This document shows positions 50,931-59,449 of a stretch of DNA of 64,000 nucleotides, piece after piece. Position numbers and translations under genes: made by a program. The notes beneath the pieces were generated by a model. It searched no databases, had not been told where the DNA came from, and was given only the letters and a program-made list of their open reading frames with translations. The DNA is from CAG-605 sp934096595 (GTDB taxonomy: Bacteria > Bacillota_I > Bacilli_A > RF39 > UBA660). The stretch lies in assembly GCA_934096595.1 (NCBI GenBank), contig CAKOMH010000001.1, positions 10,578 through 74,577 on the forward strand, written 5' to 3'. Every line of letters begins with the position of its first letter. Position 1 is the stretch's first letter.

Positions 50931-52014
50931 TTATTTTTTTAATTTTAATACTGACTCCATAATAGCCAATATATCTCCATCTAAAACTTTGAAGGCTTGA
51001 CTAGTTTCATATCCACTTCTTAAGTCTTTTACCAAAGTATAAGGTTCTAAAACATAATTTCTAATTTGACTACCAAAATTAATGCTATCACTAATTCCCT
51101 TTTCTTTATTTAACTCGGCTTCTTTTTTTTCTACTTCTAATTGATACAATTTAGATTTTAGCATTTCCATGGCTCTTTCTTTATTGCGTAGCTGACTTCT
51201 TTCTACTTGGCAAGATACCACTATTTTGGTTGGCAAATGCGTAATTCTAACCGCCGAATCACTAGTATTTACCGATTGACCACCAGCCCCACTCGAATGA
51301 AAAACATCTATTTTTAAGTCTTCATCTTTAATTTCAATATCACTTACTTTATCAAATTCTGGCACTACTGTAACAGAAGCAAAGGAAGTATGGCGTCTTT
51401 TATTAGAATCAAACGGTGATATTCTTACTAGTCTATGGACCCCTTTTTCGCCTTTAAAATATCCATAACTCATATTGCCACTAATTCTTAAAGTTACCGA
51501 TTTTACCCCTGCTTCTTCGCCTTTTAAAAAGTCAATAACCTCATATTTATATCCATTTGCCTCACAAAATCTCTCATACATTCGAAGTAACATCGAAGCC
51601 CAATCCATAGCCTCGGTTCCCCCCGCCCCCGGATGAATTTCTAAAAAGCAATTTAAATTATCATAAGGCCCATTAAGTAAGGTTGCTACTTCTAATTCTT
51701 CAATTAATTTTTCAGCATTTAAAAACTCGGTCTCTAAATCATCTTTTAGGCTATCATCTAAACTAACTAACTCTATTAAGTCTTTTAACCCATCAACGAT
51801 ACTACTAGCCTTCTTTAAATCACTAAGTTCTTTTTTTAAATTAATAAGTTCACTATTAACTTTATTGGCATAAACATTATCATTCCAAATATTAGGTTGA
51901 TTTAAAATATCCTCTAATTCTTTTATTCTTTTGTCTTTAGCACTAACATCAAAGTGACCTCCCAATATCACTTAATTTATTTACTAACACATTATATCTT
52001 TCATTAATATCCAT
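50931..52014 (-). CDS. prfB: Peptide chain release factor 2, programmed +1 frameshift
   Basis: RF2 of about 360 residues. The ATG at 52014 reads MDINERYNVLVNKLSDIGRS-L then UGA at 51949-51951. The slip is at CTT-TGA: skipping T51951 gives L-DVSAKDKRIKELEDIL and the rest of RF2. A GGGAGG internal Shine-Dalgarno-like sequence sits just upstream, as in other bacteria. The GGQ catalytic loop is in HSSGAGGQSVNTSDS. RF2 recognises UGA and UAA, so UGA is a stop here and RF2 autoregulates. The start overlaps the upstream kinase-fold gene by 11 bases. Confidence 0.93.
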
Positions 52015-52750
52015 TATTTATTCTCCTTAAAACCATATCTATATCTAAAAGAGTAGTATTATCATCTACCTTTAAAGACTTTTGTAAACTAAAATAAAAC
52101 TCCTCTAAACTCTCAGTAACACTAATTATACCACATTCTAAAGCCCCTCGGCTAAAATCTACTAATCGAAAGTGATTTAAAACTTCATAAAGACTATAAT
52201 CCCCTAAATATTTAAAAATACTTCTTAAAATTATTTGCCAAATTTTATAAGCCATCTCAATATATAATTTATCGCTATCATAATTTTTATCAATATTAGA
52301 TAAATCAAAATCTAATAAATATAAATTACCATTTTTATAAAGCATATTACCAGAAAGAATATCAACTAAGTTAATATTATTATTAGCCAATAGTCTAATA
52401 CTTTCTAATAACTTTTGATAAGCCTCCAATAACTCTTTTATCTTCGTTTCTCTATTTATAAAATTAACATTAGAAGCGTTTATAAACTTCGTATTATATC
52501 CCAAGATAGCCTTATCAGTCATATATATATCACGAGGTAATATTAACTGACTTTCACCATCTAACTTTCCTAATTTAACTAATAAATTAAATATATCTTT
52601 TCCAATTTTTTGGTCTAAACTACGATAACAATCTAAAAATATTTTTACGATATAATCATTTTCTTGAAAATACAATTTATTTGTACTTTTTACTTTAAAC
52701 TCCTTTAATTTTGGTATATCTTTAACACTTTGCACTTTAATTATTGCCAT
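52004..52750 (-). CDS. Small protein-kinase-like-fold protein, tandem paralog 1
   Basis: 248 residues. Starts MAIIKVQSVKDIPKL. Mid-part: LILPRDIYMTDKAILGYNTK; then the catalytic-loop-like NLVDILSGNMLYKNGNLYLL with DFDLSN: Asp, Asn and DFD in place of HRD, N and DFG. No glycine-rich loop is visible. It belongs with 52741-53466 and 53469-54188, sharing the start and these motifs. It could be an aminoglycoside/HipA-type or lipid/protein kinase; activity unproven. Overlaps prfB by 11 and its neighbour by 10 bases. Confidence 0.65.
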   Translation of the reverse strand: MAIIKVQSVKDIPKLKEFKVKSTNKLYFQENDYIVKIFLDCYRSLDQKIGKDIFNLLVKLGKLDGESQLILPRDIYMTDKAILGYNTKFINASNVNFINRETKIKELLEAYQKLLESIRLLANNNINLVDILSGNMLYKNGNLYLLDFDLSNIDKNYDSDKLYIEMAYKIWQIILRSIFKYLGDYSLYEVLNHFRLVDFSRGALECGIISVTESLEEFYFSLQKSLKVDDNTTLLDIDMVLRRINNGY

Positions 52751-53466
52751 AACTTCTCATTCCTTAAACATCTTCTTATATCACCAACGGTTTCTATTTT
52801 TTCTTGACTCTTTCTTGCTATTTTTAATCTTAGTAAATTTATAAAAGCAATATAATCCGTACTTTCTAAGTTATCAATTCTTTCTTTTATATAATTAATA
52901 TCTATATCATTTAACCAATTTAAATCATAGGAATCAAGCATTCTATCAATTATTAAATTAAACAAAGACATTCCCATTATTTTATAAGCCATATCTATAT
53001 CATCAAAATAAATACAGTTATCAAAATCAATTAAATATAAATTATTTTTATCAAATAAAACATTTCCGCCCCAAATATCGGGATTTAAAATACCAATAGC
53101 ACTTATTTTTTGAATATCTTCTAAAAGCCCCATTACCATTTTAATAACCTTATTAATAAATATATCTTCAGTTAAGTAATCCAACGGTTTTCCTAAACAG
53201 ATAGGCATACTATAACCTAGAAATTCTTTTTCAGTTATATATAAATTTTGAGGTAACTCTAAATATTTAATGTCCTTTAATTCTGATAACTTTTCTAATA
53301 CTTGCAATCTATTATAATTAGTCCCATCGCTTAATAATCTATCACAAATATTTAAGACTTTTAAATACTTACCATTTTTATAATAGATTTTACTTCTACT
53401 CCATATCATTAATTCTTTATCCGGAAGTCTTAAATCTTCAATACTTTTTACCTTTACTATTGCCAC
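52741..53466 (-). CDS. Small protein-kinase-like-fold protein, tandem paralog 2
   Basis: 241 residues: MAIVKVKSIEDLRLPDKELM, LELPQNLYITEKEFLGYSMP, then GILNPDIWGGNVLFDKNNLY with LIDFDNCIYFDD. The Asp-x5-Asn and DFD pairs are the best preserved of the three, so this copy is most likely to bind ATP and Mg (inference). It starts two bases after the end of paralog 3 and overlaps paralog 1. Confidence 0.65.
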   Translation of the reverse strand: MAIVKVKSIEDLRLPDKELMIWSRSKIYYKNGKYLKVLNICDRLLSDGTNYNRLQVLEKLSELKDIKYLELPQNLYITEKEFLGYSMPICLGKPLDYLTEDIFINKVIKMVMGLLEDIQKISAIGILNPDIWGGNVLFDKNNLYLIDFDNCIYFDDIDMAYKIMGMSLFNLIIDRMLDSYDLNWLNDIDINYIKERIDNLESTDYIAFINLLRLKIARKSQEKIETVGDIRRCLRNEKLWQ

Positions 53467-53468
53467 AT

Positions 53469-54188
53469 TTATCCTCTTTTAGTTAAATTAAGACACATTC
53501 TTAAATCGCCAACTGTTTTTATTCTTTTCCTAGTATAAGTTTCCAATTTCCATCTTAATAGTTCAAAATATAAATCATAATTAGTACTTCTAAAAGACTT
53601 AAATTCTTGTTCTAAAGTCTCTAAATCTCTTTCCATTAATAAGGGTGACCCAAAACCATCTTTTACTAAACTTAAATATACAGTTTGAAATATATTATGT
53701 AAAGTTCTTAAATATACTCGATCATCGCAATAAATACTATTATCAAAATCAATTAAATACATTCTTCCATCATATAAAATATTATTAGAAGTAGTATCAT
53801 AATTAAATATCTTATTATCTGCAAGTATTCTTATATCTTTTCTAAGTAATTTAAAAGATTTTATTACATCATCATATTTACTATTTAAACTAATATCCAT
53901 TATTGTCTTAGCATCTTTAATCTTAGAAGCATATCCAAGTAAAGTATCATCAGTTATATAAATATTTTGCGGTAATATTAAATACTTAGTTCCTTGTAAA
54001 TTCATAACTTTAGTTAAAATTTCTAATCTTTCTTGATTTTCTTTTAAAGTTAAATCGCCTTTATTAAAGGGTATTTTTTTAAAATAAAGAGAAGGTGTAT
54101 ATTGATAAATTTCACCATTATCTCCTTTTATTTTAGGAATATCTGGTAACTTTATATCATTAATACTTTTTACTTTAACTATCGCCAT
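53469..54188 (-). CDS. Small protein-kinase-like-fold protein, tandem paralog 3
   Basis: 239 residues from the ATG at 54188, which gives the same MAIVKVKSINDIKLP start as the paralogs; a Met 18 codons earlier is likely not used. Motifs: LILPQNIYITDDTLLGYASK, FNYDTTSNNILYDGRMYLID then FDNSIYCDD. It is the first gene of the kinase-kinase-kinase-prfB operon. Arg/Thr-rich C-terminus (YTRKRIKTVGDLRMCL) is shared with paralog 2 (SQEKIETVGDIRRCL). Confidence 0.65.
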   Translation of the reverse strand: MAIVKVKSINDIKLPDIPKIKGDNGEIYQYTPSLYFKKIPFNKGDLTLKENQERLEILTKVMNLQGTKYLILPQNIYITDDTLLGYASKIKDAKTIMDISLNSKYDDVIKSFKLLRKDIRILADNKIFNYDTTSNNILYDGRMYLIDFDNSIYCDDRVYLRTLHNIFQTVYLSLVKDGFGSPLLMERDLETLEQEFKSFRSTNYDLYFELLRWKLETYTRKRIKTVGDLRMCLNLTKRG

Positions 54189-54332
54189 TTTATCACCCGT
54201 CTTAGTAGTCATTAGGATATTACACTTAATCTTTAAAGTCAATTAAATTTGTTGATTTTTATTAAGTATTTATAAAGATTTTATGCTACTATATACTAAG
54301 AAATACTAAGTATATAAAAGAGTAAAACAAAA

Positions 54333-54356
54333 GAAAAAAAGTACTATTTCTAGTAC
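54333..54356 (-). terminator. Terminator of the SDR gene
   Basis: GTACTA-gaaa-TAGTAC then TTTTTTTC on the minus strand; it ends one base before the stop codon begins. Confidence 0.8.
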
Positions 54357-55145
54357 CTAAATATCAAAGGTATATCCCCCATCTACAGCAATGTTTTGAG
54401 CCGTAATATTTTTAGCCTCATCGCTTGCTAAATACAAAACTAAAGATGCGATATCCAAAACAGTTTGAGGACGCCCTAATGGAATAGCAGCAGTTGATTG
54501 TTTAAAGGTTTCTTCTCTAATGCTATCATCTTTATTAGTAAAATCATCTAAAATACCTTCCCACATATTAGTACGAACAATCCCTGGTAAAACGGAATTA
54601 ACATTGACATTATAAGGAGCCAATTCTCGGGCCATGCTACTACTTATTGCCATAATTCCCGCTTTAGTTGTAGCATAAACATTCGAACCACTATTACAAA
54701 TTCTTCCGGCAATACTAGACATATTAATAATTTTACCAAACTTTTGCTTTTTTAAAACGGGAGTTAAGGCTTTACACATATACACAGTTCCTTTTAAATT
54801 GATATCAATTAAAGCATCAACGGTTTCAATCGGCATTTCATCAATAGGTACTAATTTACAAATACCGGCTGAATTAACCACAACATCAATACGCCCTAAC
54901 TTCTCTACAACAAAAGCCACTAATTTTTCAATCATCTTATAATCAGTAACATCAACTTTGCAAGCAACAGCTCGTCCCCCAGTAGCACTTATCTCTTCTT
55001 TAACTTTTCTAATTCTATCTTCTTTATTATCACATAACACTACCGTAGCGCCGCAATTACTAAATTCTTTAGCGCACTCTTCCCCAATACCGCTGCCAGC
55101 TCCGGTAATAAGCACTACTTTTTCTTTAAAATCAAAATTTAACAT
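54357..55145 (-). CDS. Short-chain dehydrogenase/reductase (FabG-like)
   Basis: 262 residues. NAD(P) motif TGAGSGIG (14-21), NSAG, catalytic Ser in MSSIAGR and Tyr/Lys in YATTKAG, and the C-terminal NIAVDGGYTFDI. The CDNKEDR stretch after the Rossmann strand suggests NAD. Relatives include 3-oxoacyl-ACP and sugar or bile acid dehydrogenases; the substrate is unknown. Single gene. Confidence 0.9.
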   Translation of the reverse strand: MLNFDFKEKVVLITGAGSGIGEECAKEFSNCGATVVLCDNKEDRIRKVKEEISATGGRAVACKVDVTDYKMIEKLVAFVVEKLGRIDVVVNSAGICKLVPIDEMPIETVDALIDINLKGTVYMCKALTPVLKKQKFGKIINMSSIAGRICNSGSNVYATTKAGIMAISSSMARELAPYNVNVNSVLPGIVRTNMWEGILDDFTNKDDSIREETFKQSTAAIPLGRPQTVLDIASLVLYLASDEAKNITAQNIAVDGGYTFDI

Positions 55146-55221
55146 AACTATTCTCCTTTTATTCTACATTTATATAATAACACAAAAAGACTAATTTCAT
55201 TTATTAAACTTCTAAATTTAT

Positions 55222-55250
55222 TTGCTTTAAGACAAATTTTAATATATAAT
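55222..55250 (+). promoter_or_regulatory. Promoter of the DUF3990/DUF3791-like pair
   Basis: TTGCTT (55222-55227), 17 bp, TATAAT (55245-55250). Confidence 0.7.
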
Positions 55251-55290
55251 GAACTCAAGAAAAGCAATAAATTAAAAAGGAGGAAAAAAT

Positions 55291-55743
55291 ATGCAAATTA
55301 TATATCACGGCAGTTATTGTCAAGTTAAAAATCCCAGTATAATTCAAGGGAAATATACAAAAGATTTTGGAGAAGGATTTTACTGTACAATCTTAAGGGA
55401 ACAAGCAGAAAAGTGGGCAAGAAAATATGATACATCTTTTATCAACATATACGAATATCATGAGAACTCCAATTTAAAAATAAAAGAATTTACCTTAATG
55501 ACAGAAGAATGGTTAGATTTCATAATAAATTGTCGTAACGGAAAAAAGCATGAATATGATATTGTGATTGGCGCTATGGCAGACGACCAAGTATATAATT
55601 ATGTAAACGACTTAATAAATGGCATAATTACAAGAGAAGCATTTTGGGAACTTGCTAAATTTAAACACCCAACTCATCAAATCGCCTTCTGTTCAAAAAA
55701 TGCTCTAAATTGTTTAAAATTTATTGCTGCTGAGGAAATATAA
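55291..55743 (+). CDS. DUF3990-type ADP-ribosyltransferase-fold toxin candidate
   Basis: 150 residues. Starts MQIIYHGSYCQVKNPSIIQG; conserved blocks KDFGEGFYCT, QAEKWARKY, the YEYHENSNLKIKEF strand, EWLDFIINCRNG, and YDIVIGAMADDQVYNYV, then HQIAFCSKNALNCL. These match DUF3990 proteins, considered ART-fold toxins in gut Firmicutes (family knowledge). An AAAGGAGG site lies 8 bases before the ATG. The next gene encodes a DUF3791-like protein, so this is a probable toxin-antitoxin operon. Confidence 0.85.
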   Translation: MQIIYHGSYCQVKNPSIIQGKYTKDFGEGFYCTILREQAEKWARKYDTSFINIYEYHENSNLKIKEFTLMTEEWLDFIINCRNGKKHEYDIVIGAMADDQVYNYVNDLINGIITREAFWELAKFKHPTHQIAFCSKNALNCLKFIAAEEI

Positions 55744-55744
55744 T

Positions 55745-56191
55745 ATGCGTGAAAATGATAATGATAATAATCTATTCTTTGTATGTAGTATAATTGAATA
55801 TATTGCTCGAGAAACTAAAAATACTAAAGAGTATATCGTAAAGAAACTAGGAAAAGAAAACATTAATAAAATTTATACCTTAGCAGAAGTATACCACTGT
55901 GAAAACATTGAAAAAATAACTGATGAAATTATTAAAGATAATAAAATAGAAACTGGAAATTACGATATTCTAAAGGAATGCAAATATAAAATTCCTACAT
56001 TTTGGGAAATAGGCAAAGTTTATCAGCACTTAATAATGAAAATAAATAGTGACAAAAATGAATATATTAACACCCTAATTACCGTTTTAACCTCATGGAT
56101 TATTCCTAAAATCGATAATTACAATAGCAGTCTATACTATGAAAACCCCGATTACATTTACGAATGTTATAAAGAAAATAAAATATTATAA
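55745..56191 (+). CDS. DUF3791-type antitoxin candidate with extra C-terminal domain
   Basis: 148 residues from the ATG at 55745 (GAGG nine bases upstream inside the toxin 3' end). Residues 10-65 (LFFVCSIIEYIARETKNTKE; IYTLAEVYHCENIEKITDEI) match DUF3791, usually the partner of DUF3990. Residues 75-148 (IPTFWEIGKVYQHLIMKINS; TVLTSWIIPKIDNYNSS) form an added helical domain not seen in a minimal DUF3791. It starts one base after the toxin stop, so translation is coupled. Confidence 0.8.
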   Translation: MRENDNDNNLFFVCSIIEYIARETKNTKEYIVKKLGKENINKIYTLAEVYHCENIEKITDEIIKDNKIETGNYDILKECKYKIPTFWEIGKVYQHLIMKINSDKNEYINTLITVLTSWIIPKIDNYNSSLYYENPDYIYECYKENKIL

Positions 56192-56207
56192 AGTCTTAAA
56201 AATTTTC

Positions 56208-56236
56208 AAGAAAGCCCCAAACTTTCTTTTTTTATC
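56208..56236 (+). terminator. Terminator of the toxin-antitoxin operon
   Basis: AAGAAAG-ccccaaa-CTTTCTT then TTTTT on the plus strand. Confidence 0.8.
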
Positions 56237-56349
56237 CTTTTAATAACAATCCAACTACTATAATTATGAAAAAAGAGTAAATAAGATTTTTTCTTAAAAT
56301 ACTCTTTATAATCCCCCAATTAATACTGCATCTAAAAAACCATTAAATT

Positions 56350-58254
56350 TTAATTGTTATCCTGTATTTCCATTAATTCTAGCCATTTATTATTAAGTTT
56401 TTCTAACTTTTTATTACTATCATTTATTCTATTATTTACGGTATTTAACTTATCATAATCACTATAAACTTCTTCTAAATATAATGATTCTTCATCTTTT
56501 TTAATCAATTCTTCTAACTTTTTAATTTCTCGTTCTATTTTACTTATTTCTTTATTTAAATTATAAATATTAACTTTCTTTTTATTTTCTTTAGAAACTT
56601 CCCCTAACTTTATATCATTATCCTTACTATCGATATTTTTTTCTAATTTTATCTTATCTAAGTATTCATTATAACTACAGTTAAATAACTTATAATCATC
56701 TTTAGTTAAAGCAAGAATTGAAGTAGCAACCTTACTAATAAAATATCTATCATGAGAAACAAATAACACCGTTCCTGTATATTCATTTAAAATAGTCTCT
56801 AAATATTCTCTTCCTACCATATCTAAATGGTTAGTTGGTTCATCTAAAATTAAAACATTAGGTCTCGTATATAAAATTTTACATAATTGTAATCTAACTC
56901 TTTCACCACCAGATAAAACCTTTAATTTCTTTAAAACATCATCACCTTTAAATAAGAAAGAACCCAAACTACATCTAGCCTCATATTCCGATACTTTAGG
57001 AAACTGAGCCATAAATTCTTCTAAAACCGTATTATTTTCATCCAGCATCATAAGACTCTGATCAAAATAGCCAATATTAACATTATTTCCTACCGTTATA
57101 GTCCCCTGTATTTTAGGAATTAAACCCACTATCGTTTTTAAAATAGTAGATTTCCCTAACCCATTCGGCCCAATTATCCCAATTTTATCCCCGCGTCTTA
57201 CATATAAATTTAAGTTATATAAAACTTTATCATAACCTACCTCTAGATTATCCAAGATAAATACTTCTCTACTAGGCATAACTATATTATCGATATTAGT
57301 TTTAAAAGTAATAGCCTCTATCTTATTAGGTCTTTCTAATATATCCATTTTTTCTAATTGATGAAGTCTGGACATCGCCAATTTTGCCTTAGAAGGTTTA
57401 GATCTAAATCGTTCATAAATTCTGGTTAATCGGGCTATCTCTTTTTGCTGAAACTCATAGTCTTTTAAGGCTTTTTCATAATTTAACTGTTTTTGAGACT
57501 CATAATAGTCATAATTACCACTATATTTAGTTAAAGCCCCATAACTTATATCATAAATAGTATCCACGATATTATTAATAAACATTCTATCATGCGATAC
57601 TACTACTATGGCTTTTTTATAGTTTTTTAAATATTCTTCTAACCACTCCACAGTATCTATATCTAAATGATTAGTAGGTTCATCCAAAAGTAAGATATCT
57701 GGTTTATTAAGTAACATCTTTATAAAAGCAATCTTAGTCTTTTGACCACCAGAAAATTCTTTTAAATACTTATTCTTATCACTATCATTAAAGCCAAATT
57801 TTTTAATTAATATTTCATACTCTTTTTTATAGCTATAGCCCCCATTATTTTTAAATTTTTCTTCTAATGCAGTATATTCTAGAACTAACTTTATATCATC
57901 ACGAACATTCATTTCCTTAATTAAATATTCCAGTCTATCTTCCATCTTAATAATATCTAAAAAAGGTTTTCTTACTTCTTCTAACATCGTATTATTATCA
58001 TTTAATTCGATTTGTTTTAAATAACCGATACTGGGATTACCTTGTTTAATTACCTGAAAAGAAGTATCATCTATACCACTTTCTAACATTGAATTATCAA
58101 CAATACTTCGTAAAAGAGTTGTCTTACCAGCACCGTTTTTTCCAACTATGCCAATATGGCTTTTTTCATTTATCTCTAAATTAATGCTTTCTAATATTGT
58201 CTCGCCATTAATACTAACAGCACCATTTTTTATTACATATTTCACTTCTAACAC
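56350..58254 (-). CDS. ABC-F family ATP-binding protein
   Basis: 634 residues, two ABC domains on one chain and no membrane part. First site: GKNGAGKTT (38-46), LKEFSGGQKTKIA, ILLLDEPTNHLD. Second: GPNGLGKST, LKVLSGGERVRLQ, VLILDEPTNHLD. The linker between them (RFRSKPSKAKLAMSRLHQLE) is the P-site tRNA interaction motif region. The C-terminal ~90 residues are a Lys/Glu coiled coil. Closest in layout to YdiF/Uup-type ribosome rescue or factor-like ABC-F proteins; antibiotic resistance cannot be inferred. Confidence 0.93.
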   Translation of the reverse strand: MLEVKYVIKNGAVSINGETILESINLEINEKSHIGIVGKNGAGKTTLLRSIVDNSMLESGIDDTSFQVIKQGNPSIGYLKQIELNDNNTMLEEVRKPFLDIIKMEDRLEYLIKEMNVRDDIKLVLEYTALEEKFKNNGGYSYKKEYEILIKKFGFNDSDKNKYLKEFSGGQKTKIAFIKMLLNKPDILLLDEPTNHLDIDTVEWLEEYLKNYKKAIVVVSHDRMFINNIVDTIYDISYGALTKYSGNYDYYESQKQLNYEKALKDYEFQQKEIARLTRIYERFRSKPSKAKLAMSRLHQLEKMDILERPNKIEAITFKTNIDNIVMPSREVFILDNLEVGYDKVLYNLNLYVRRGDKIGIIGPNGLGKSTILKTIVGLIPKIQGTITVGNNVNIGYFDQSLMMLDENNTVLEEFMAQFPKVSEYEARCSLGSFLFKGDDVLKKLKVLSGGERVRLQLCKILYTRPNVLILDEPTNHLDMVGREYLETILNEYTGTVLFVSHDRYFISKVATSILALTKDDYKLFNCSYNEYLDKIKLEKNIDSKDNDIKLGEVSKENKKKVNIYNLNKEISKIEREIKKLEELIKKDEESLYLEEVYSDYDKLNTVNNRINDSNKKLEKLNNKWLELMEIQDNN

Positions 58255-58333
58255 ATCCAGTCATTACTAACGATTATAACAAATTATTAAAATTTTTAAT
58301 AGAATTATGCTAAAATAACATTAGGTGATACTT

Positions 58334-59389
58334 ATGGCTTCTATATTTACTGATGAAGATATGATAAAACTAATTAATCACATTATTAGTAAAATTAACT
58401 TTTATAGTAATTCTTATCTTTTAATTAATAATTTAGACTTTTTAGACTACCAAGCCGATAAATTTTTTGATATTTTTTTATACTATTACAAAACTTATCA
58501 AGATGCCAAGAAAAAAGGATTAACCAAAATTAGTAAGGACAACAATTATACCCAAATTTCTATTGAAGAAATGTATAACCTAACTCAAGAATTTTTAAAT
58601 TTTTATCACATTAACATTAACATTTCTAACTTAGTTAAAGATAAAAAAATAATCATTAATAATATTAAAAAAAAATTAGAAAATAAAGAAATAACTGATG
58701 AAGAGTATAACAATTTGCGTTTTAATGCTCGTTGTAACAAAGGATTAATTTGCTTTAACTATTGCGGTGATATTATCGACTGTATTGTATTTTTACACGA
58801 AATAACTCATCTTCGTAATGAGCCTTTAGATACCAAAACTCATAGAACAGAAATTAATGATTTTATAACCGAAAGTATAGCCTATGCTGAAGAATTTATT
58901 TTTTTAGACTTTTTAAAAGCTAAAGGATATGAAGATGATTATAATAATTATTTATGTGATATTTTTTATAATTGTCTTGTTTTATCTGATAGAGTCTATT
59001 ATGTTAATAAAATATTATATGTTTATAAAGAAAAAGGTAACATTTCTAAAGATAGTTATACTAGTATTTTTAAAAATCATAAAAATTATGAACCAGCAAT
59101 TAAAGAACTTTATAAACTAATAATAAGTAAAAATTCTTATATTGAACTTATATGGACTTTTCTAGGATACATCAGTGGTTTATATCTATACATCATGTAT
59201 TTAGAAGACCATAATTATTTTAAAATTGTAGAAGAATTAAATGAAGCTATAACAAATGAAAAATGTACTTGGCAAAATATTTTTAGAATCCTTAAAGTTA
59301 ATAAACCCGAAGAATTATTTAAGATAATGTTTGAAAAAATAGATTATTTCGTAAAAAATGAAACTTTAAAATTAAAACAATCTAGCTAA
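58334..59389 (+). CDS. Putative cytoplasmic zincin with HEITH motif
   Basis: About 351 residues from the ATG at 58334; a GTG three codons upstream overlaps the AGGTGA site. The motif CIVFLHEITHLRNEPLD lies near residue 155, with a following ESIAYAEEFIFLDFL that could supply the third ligand. No signal peptide. Otherwise helical, rich in Tyr/Asn/Lys. It is a different family from the other HExxH proteins of this window. Divergent from the ABC-F gene. Confidence 0.65.
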   Translation: MASIFTDEDMIKLINHIISKINFYSNSYLLINNLDFLDYQADKFFDIFLYYYKTYQDAKKKGLTKISKDNNYTQISIEEMYNLTQEFLNFYHININISNLVKDKKIIINNIKKKLENKEITDEEYNNLRFNARCNKGLICFNYCGDIIDCIVFLHEITHLRNEPLDTKTHRTEINDFITESIAYAEEFIFLDFLKAKGYEDDYNNYLCDIFYNCLVLSDRVYYVNKILYVYKEKGNISKDSYTSIFKNHKNYEPAIKELYKLIISKNSYIELIWTFLGYISGLYLYIMYLEDHNYFKIVEELNEAITNEKCTWQNIFRILKVNKPEELFKIMFEKIDYFVKNETLKLKQSS

Positions 59390-59411
59390 TATAAATAAGA
59401 TTAAGAAAGGC

Positions 59412-59449
59412 AAAACATATCTAAGATTACTCCATGATATGTTTTTTTA
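59412..59449. terminator. Bidirectional terminator between convergent genes
   Basis: AACATATC and GATATGTT (59414-59421, 59436-59443) with TTTTTTAT on the plus side and T-rich DNA on the other. Confidence 0.65.

Noticed and set aside
51949..51951. UGA in prfB as UGA-Trp recoding or a pseudogene frameshift
   Set aside because: The position, CTT-TGA slip and GGGAGG match the known RF2 programmed frameshift; all other genes are intact with UGA as stop.
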